A stretch of DNA of 64,000 nucleotides, from positions 1,736,001 to 1,800,000 of the forward strand of contig NZ_JBNYXQ010000001.1 of assembly GCF_051380735.1 (NCBI RefSeq), in the 5' to 3' direction. The stretch comes from Janthinobacterium sp051380735 (GTDB lineage Bacteria > Pseudomonadota > Gammaproteobacteria > Burkholderiales > Burkholderiaceae_D). The notes beneath the pieces are model-generated. The model did not search any database and was not told where the DNA came from. It saw nothing but the letters and a program-made list of their open reading frames with translations. This document shows, one piece after another, positions 60,416 through 64,000 of the stretch (position 1 is the stretch's first letter; every line of letters starts with the position of its first letter). The position numbers and the translations under genes were made by a program.

Positions 60416-61757
60416 TGGCGAATAGTTCAAGGCGCAGGTCGGTGAAGGTGCTGGGCGCATAGATGGCGATCGCCTGCGACTTCATCATGGCTTCGTACAG
60501 TTCGCCACGGCTGTCAATCGAGAAATAATAGGCGTTCGGACGAACCGGCACCTCCATCGGTACCTGCGCCATGTGCACCAGTTGCAATCCGGGCAAGGCG
60601 CTGCGGATCAAGGCCTCGATATCATGCGGCGAGGCGATCTTCAACTGGCGCGGCACTTCCGCGACCAGGTTGAGCGCGGGCATATGGGCGGAAACGGCCA
60701 GGTAAAGGCCCGCCTTGCGTTCCGTCAGCGTGGCGGCGATTTTGCCCTGGTAGTACGGACCACGTTCCTTGTCGAAGTCCAGGGGAATGACGACGTAGCG
60801 TGACGACACCACTGTATCGAGCAACTCACCGATAATGGTGTTCAAGGCGTCGAAGCCGGGCGCCGGATGCTCATGGTGGTAGACAGGCAGCTGCGCTACC
60901 GCATATTGCCGTGAAAAAGCCATCAGCTCGCCAGCGAGCGCCGTCATTTTCTCGAACAGCTGCTGCGGATGGCAGTGGCCTGACCTGGCGCAGTGCGCCA
61001 GCGAGGCATGCGCGGCGCTGACGGTGCCGAGCATCCAGAACGAGGTCACGTCGCCGCTGTGCGCCTCGATGGCGTTTCCCCGTGGCTGGCGTTGCAAACG
61101 ATACAGCGCCTCGGCTTTCGCGCTCAGCTTGCCGAGCAGGCTGCGCAACATGTCGCGCATGGCAGGATCAACCTCGACCGACAGGCTGGGCGCCATGAAG
61201 GTCGGGTCGATTTCAAACCGGCCGTCGTCCTTGCGGCGCAGCTTGACGACCGGGATGCAGTCATGGGCATCGCGCACATCGAGATGCGACAGCAGCCGCA
61301 GTTTTTTCCGCAGGTAGGAAACGTTGCTGCTCAGCGCATCGGTGTAGAGGTCCTGCGTTTGCGCGTCGAAGGGCACGTAGCGGCTGGTATCACAGCTCAC
61401 TGCATCAGTGGCCAGATTGCCACCGTGTGCCTTGAACGCGGGCAGCGCCGCATAAAACACAAAGCTGTGCTCGTCCGCAGGCAACTGGCCCAGGTCGACC
61501 GCCAGCGGCAGTTCATCGGCCAGCGGCGCCTGACAGACTTCCCCGTCCCTGAAAATCAGCGTCAGCGCCTGCGCCTGCAAGGTGTTGCTGGTCACGCAAT
61601 CGAGATCCCAGCGGGCGAACTGCACGCCCCAGGCGCAGGGATTGATGGCGGCGGCGATATGGCGCAAATGCGCCTCGTGATACAGGTCCAGTTGCTGGAA
61701 ATGCTGTGCATCGAGCGTCAGACCTTCAGCCCACAAGACTTTCAAGGCAATGCTCAT
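60402..61757 (-). CDS. tssK: Type VI secretion baseplate subunit TssK (451 aa)
   Basis: Links the T6SS baseplate to the membrane complex. Begins MSIALKVLWAEGLTLDAQHFQQLDLYHEAHL and has SVEVDPAMRDMLRSLLGKLSAKAEAL, YYQGKIAATLTERKAGLYLAVSA and NAYYFSIDSRGELYEAM, all typical of TssK. Start at 61757. The frame remains open far upstream, but that part overlaps tssF on the other strand and is not coding. Divergent from tssF. Confidence 0.93.
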   Translation of the reverse strand: MSIALKVLWAEGLTLDAQHFQQLDLYHEAHLRHIAAAINPCAWGVQFARWDLDCVTSNTLQAQALTLIFRDGEVCQAPLADELPLAVDLGQLPADEHSFVFYAALPAFKAHGGNLATDAVSCDTSRYVPFDAQTQDLYTDALSSNVSYLRKKLRLLSHLDVRDAHDCIPVVKLRRKDDGRFEIDPTFMAPSLSVEVDPAMRDMLRSLLGKLSAKAEALYRLQRQPRGNAIEAHSGDVTSFWMLGTVSAAHASLAHCARSGHCHPQQLFEKMTALAGELMAFSRQYAVAQLPVYHHEHPAPGFDALNTIIGELLDTVVSSRYVVIPLDFDKERGPYYQGKIAATLTERKAGLYLAVSAHMPALNLVAEVPRQLKIASPHDIEALIRSALPGLQLVHMAQVPMEVPVRPNAYYFSIDSRGELYEAMMKSQAIAIYAPSTFTDLRLELFAIMHH

Positions 61758-61907
61758 GTTTTCTCCATAAAAATACATTGATGGTCGAGGGAGTGTGACG
61801 CTGCGCCCGGCCACTAATGTTGCGTAATCGCAATATATTTGCCATTGCAAGGCCGATACTGGCTCATCTGCGCACGGCGGTTGTCCGTGGCGCGCAAGGA
61901 GAGGCCG
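61758..61907. promoter_or_regulatory. Divergent tssK-tssF intergenic region
   Basis: 150 bp that must hold promoters for both directions of the T6SS locus. Ribosome site AAGGAGAGG lies seven bases upstream of tssF. No clear operator recognised. Confidence 0.5.
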
Positions 61908-63734
61908 ATGGACGATCTGCTGCCGTATTTCGAGCGTGAACTGGTGGCCTTGCGCCGTCTCGGCCGCGAATTTCATGAGCGCTATCCCAGGGTCGGCGGC
62001 GCCTTGCAGCTCGGTGACGATACCTGCCCGGACCCGCATGTCGAACAACTGATACAGTCGGTCGCGTTGCTGTCGGCGCGCGTGGCCAAGCGGCTTGACG
62101 ACAGCTACCCGGAACTGACCGAAGCGCTGCTGGAAACCCTGTTTCCGCACTACTTGCGGCCCTTCCCTTCCTGTTCCATCGCTCGCGCCACTTACCCTGC
62201 CGTCAGGTCGGCGGGCGAGGCGCCGCTGCTGACCATCGCGCGCGGCACCGAGATGGATAGTGGCACTGTCAACGGCGTACGCTGCTGTTTCAGGACCGCC
62301 TACGACATTACGCTCGCGCCGGTCAGCTTGTCCGCCGCCCGTTTTGATGCTGTGCTGCGCGCTCCCTCCGGCGTCGCCCTGCCTCCTTCCGCCAGCGCTG
62401 GCGTGAGCATCGTTATCGACGGCGCCATGCCGGCCAGCCTGCCTAGCCTGCGCGTGTTCATCGATGGCGAACCCTCGTTTTGCGCGGCCCTGCGCGACGT
62501 CCTGTTCATGCGCGCCGTGTGCGCCCATGTGGAAGCCGAGCCGGGACGCTGGGTGGCGTTGCCAGGCTTGCCATTGCTGCCGGTTGGTTTTGCCGAAGAC
62601 GAAGCCTTGATTCCGTTTGACGCGCGTTCGCCTGTGGCTTACCGGGTGCTCAGCGAGTATTTCGTTTTCCCCGAAAAATTCAATTTTTTCGATATCGACC
62701 TGGCGCCCGTGCGTGCGCTGCTGCCGCCAGGATGCCGCCGCTTCACGCTGCATGTGGCCCTGGACGGAATGCGGCCCGACTCGTCCCGCGCGCGCATGCT
62801 GGCCAGCCTGTCGGTGGCCAATTTGCTGCTCGGTTGCAGCCCGGTGGTCAACCTGTGCCAAAGGCCGGGCCAGCCCATCTCTGTCACGCAGTTCGCCGCC
62901 GACTATGCGGTGGTGGCCGATGCCGCGCACGCCTCCTCGTTCGAGATCTACTCGATCGACTCGGTCAGGATGGTGCGCCGGCGCGGACAGAACGAAGTGG
63001 TGACCGAATTGCGGCCGTTTTATTCGCTGCGCCATGGCGAGGCGACCGGCGAGAAAAAGGGGCAATACTGGGTGCTGCGCGATGACGCCTGCCTGGCCGC
63101 CCTCAGCCCCGGCCATGAAAAACGCATCACCGTGATCGATGGCGATTTCAATCCCATGGTGGTGGAAAAAACCAGCCTGTCGATTGCCCTGACCTGCACC
63201 AACCGCGACTTGCCGCATGCGCTGAAATACGGCCAGGCTGGCGGCGACCTTACGCCGCTGCGCGACGCCGACAGCTATTTGGTGCACCTGCTGCGCCGGC
63301 CGAGCCGCAGTTGCCGTTTTACCAAAGGCAGCGGGCAATGGCGTTTGATTTCCCACCTGACGGTGAATCACTGCGCACTGTCGCAAGGCGGACTGCCGGC
63401 CTTGCGTGAAATGCTGGCTCTGCACGACCTGCAGCAGTCACCGATTTCGCGGCGCCAGATCGACGGTATCACCGGCTTGCAGCCGGCGGACACGGTGGCC
63501 TGGATGCGGCACCGGCATGGCACCGCGCTGGTGCACGGCACCGAAATGCGCATCACGCTCGACGAAGACGCTTTTGTGGGCAGCGGCTTGCTGCTGTTCG
63601 TGCAGGTCATCGACCAGTTCCTGGGCCTGTACGTACAGGTCAACAGCTTTATCGAACTGGTCGTGCTGTCCCGACAATCCGGCAAGGAGCTTATCCGATG
63701 CAAACCCAGAAGCGGCTACCAGACGTTAGCGTGA
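61908..63734 (+). CDS. tssF: Type VI secretion baseplate subunit TssF (608 aa)
   Basis: Starts MDDLLPYFERELVALRRLGREFHERYPRVGGAL, the usual TssF beginning, followed by DPHVEQLIQSVALLSARVAKRLDDSYPELTEALLETLFPHYLRPFPS; wedge component together with TssG. AAGGAG site upstream. Its end overlaps the tssG start by 37 bp. Confidence 0.95.
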   Translation: MDDLLPYFERELVALRRLGREFHERYPRVGGALQLGDDTCPDPHVEQLIQSVALLSARVAKRLDDSYPELTEALLETLFPHYLRPFPSCSIARATYPAVRSAGEAPLLTIARGTEMDSGTVNGVRCCFRTAYDITLAPVSLSAARFDAVLRAPSGVALPPSASAGVSIVIDGAMPASLPSLRVFIDGEPSFCAALRDVLFMRAVCAHVEAEPGRWVALPGLPLLPVGFAEDEALIPFDARSPVAYRVLSEYFVFPEKFNFFDIDLAPVRALLPPGCRRFTLHVALDGMRPDSSRARMLASLSVANLLLGCSPVVNLCQRPGQPISVTQFAADYAVVADAAHASSFEIYSIDSVRMVRRRGQNEVVTELRPFYSLRHGEATGEKKGQYWVLRDDACLAALSPGHEKRITVIDGDFNPMVVEKTSLSIALTCTNRDLPHALKYGQAGGDLTPLRDADSYLVHLLRRPSRSCRFTKGSGQWRLISHLTVNHCALSQGGLPALREMLALHDLQQSPISRRQIDGITGLQPADTVAWMRHRHGTALVHGTEMRITLDEDAFVGSGLLLFVQVIDQFLGLYVQVNSFIELVVLSRQSGKELIRCKPRSGYQTLA

Positions 63735-64000
63735 TCCAGGGCCTGCTGGACGCGCCGCAGCGCTACCAGTTCGTGCAGGCCGTGCGCATCCTGGTGCGCT
63801 GGCTGCGCACGGCCGGTCTTGCGCCGGATGACAAACATGCGCTGTTCCAGATGCTGCGCTTCCGGAACAGCCTGTCGCTGGGTTTTTCGGCCAGCCAGAT
63901 CGAGGCGCTGTCGGCCTGCCCTGCCGATAACGCCATGCGCGACGCGCCGGACGCGGCACTATCCATCACGCCAGCGTTTTTGGGCCTGTCGGGCGTGTAC
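63698..64000 (+). CDS. tssG: Type VI secretion baseplate subunit TssG, truncated by the window
   Basis: ATG at 63698 inside the end of tssF, with AAGGAG upstream. The first 101 codons (VIQGLLDAPQRYQFVQAVRILVRWL...HALFQMLRFRNSLSLGFSASQIEAL) match the N-terminus of TssG. Continues past 64000. Confidence 0.9.
   Translation, partial: MQTQKRLPDVSVIQGLLDAPQRYQFVQAVRILVRWLRTAGLAPDDKHALFQMLRFRNSLSLGFSASQIEALSACPADNAMRDAPDAALSITPAFLGLSGVY

Noticed and set aside
61758..63425. N-terminal extension of tssK to 1007 codons
   Set aside because: It overlaps tssF on the opposite strand. TssK homologues begin at the ATG at 61757 (MSIALKVLW).
1..64000. CRISPR array, rRNA operon or further tRNA genes
   Set aside because: No regularly spaced short repeats, rRNA sequence or other cloverleaf was found on either strand.

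Overview
The window looks like chromosome of a high-GC betaproteobacterium, most probably Oxalobacteraceae (Janthinobacterium, Massilia or Duganella type). This is an inference from the style of the proteins, the rpsU-yqeY-dnaG-rpoD order, and palindromic GGGGTCAGACCC-type repeats between genes. A clearly more AT-rich block of about 22.2 kb (1517-23711) interrupts it and has the structure of an integrative element.

Layout. 1-1516: start of a chemoreceptor gene (runs off the left edge), a repeat related to the leader of the element's reverse transcriptase (RT), and the 3' half of a tRNA-Ile2(CAU). 1517-23711: the element. From left to right it has an Hsp70/actin-fold ATPase and its partner, an RT preceded by a duplicated leader, an XRE repressor with operator, a plus-strand cluster of small genes including a radical SAM-nucleotidyltransferase fusion, a family B DNA polymerase, two tyrosine recombinases (one frameshifted), a frameshifted unknown gene with a G8 tract, a 1214-residue STAND-type NTPase, and a complete tRNA-Ile2(CAU) interrupted by a 205-nt group I intron like that of Azoarcus. 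23702-31625: host tRNA 5' half, then the macromolecular synthesis operon (rpoD, dnaG, yqeY, rpsU), a flavoprotein and ybiB. 31775-43318: aroG, nirD-like, tsaD, eutC, a HExxH protein, an ATP-grasp protein, a PLP decarboxylase, eutB, an epimerase, DUF4166 and a GbsR/MarR regulator. 43399-50412: a seven-gene, mostly translationally coupled lipid operon (KAS III-like, 3beta-HSD-like, MBL hydrolase, adenylate-forming enzyme, PAP2, sterol desaturase, fatty acid desaturase). 50453-60415: ion transport and housekeeping genes. 60402-64000: part of a type VI secretion locus (tssK against tssF-tssG).

Most interesting point. The element appears to have recombined inside the anticodon loop of the host tRNA-Ile2(CAU), splitting it into a 5' half (23704-23742) and a 3' half (1479-1518) that share only a 10-bp core. 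Just inside the right end it carries its own complete tRNA-Ile2, whose anticodon loop is interrupted by a group I intron at the same place. The element therefore seems to destroy an essential tRNA, supply a replacement downstream of the host tRNA promoter, and keep its own copy free of the integration target. Together with the PolB (pipolin-like), the RT with a repeated leader, the Hsp70-like pair and the STAND protein, this suggests a polymerase-carrying integrative element with antiphage-type cargo at both ends. The defence roles are inferred, not shown by the sequence.
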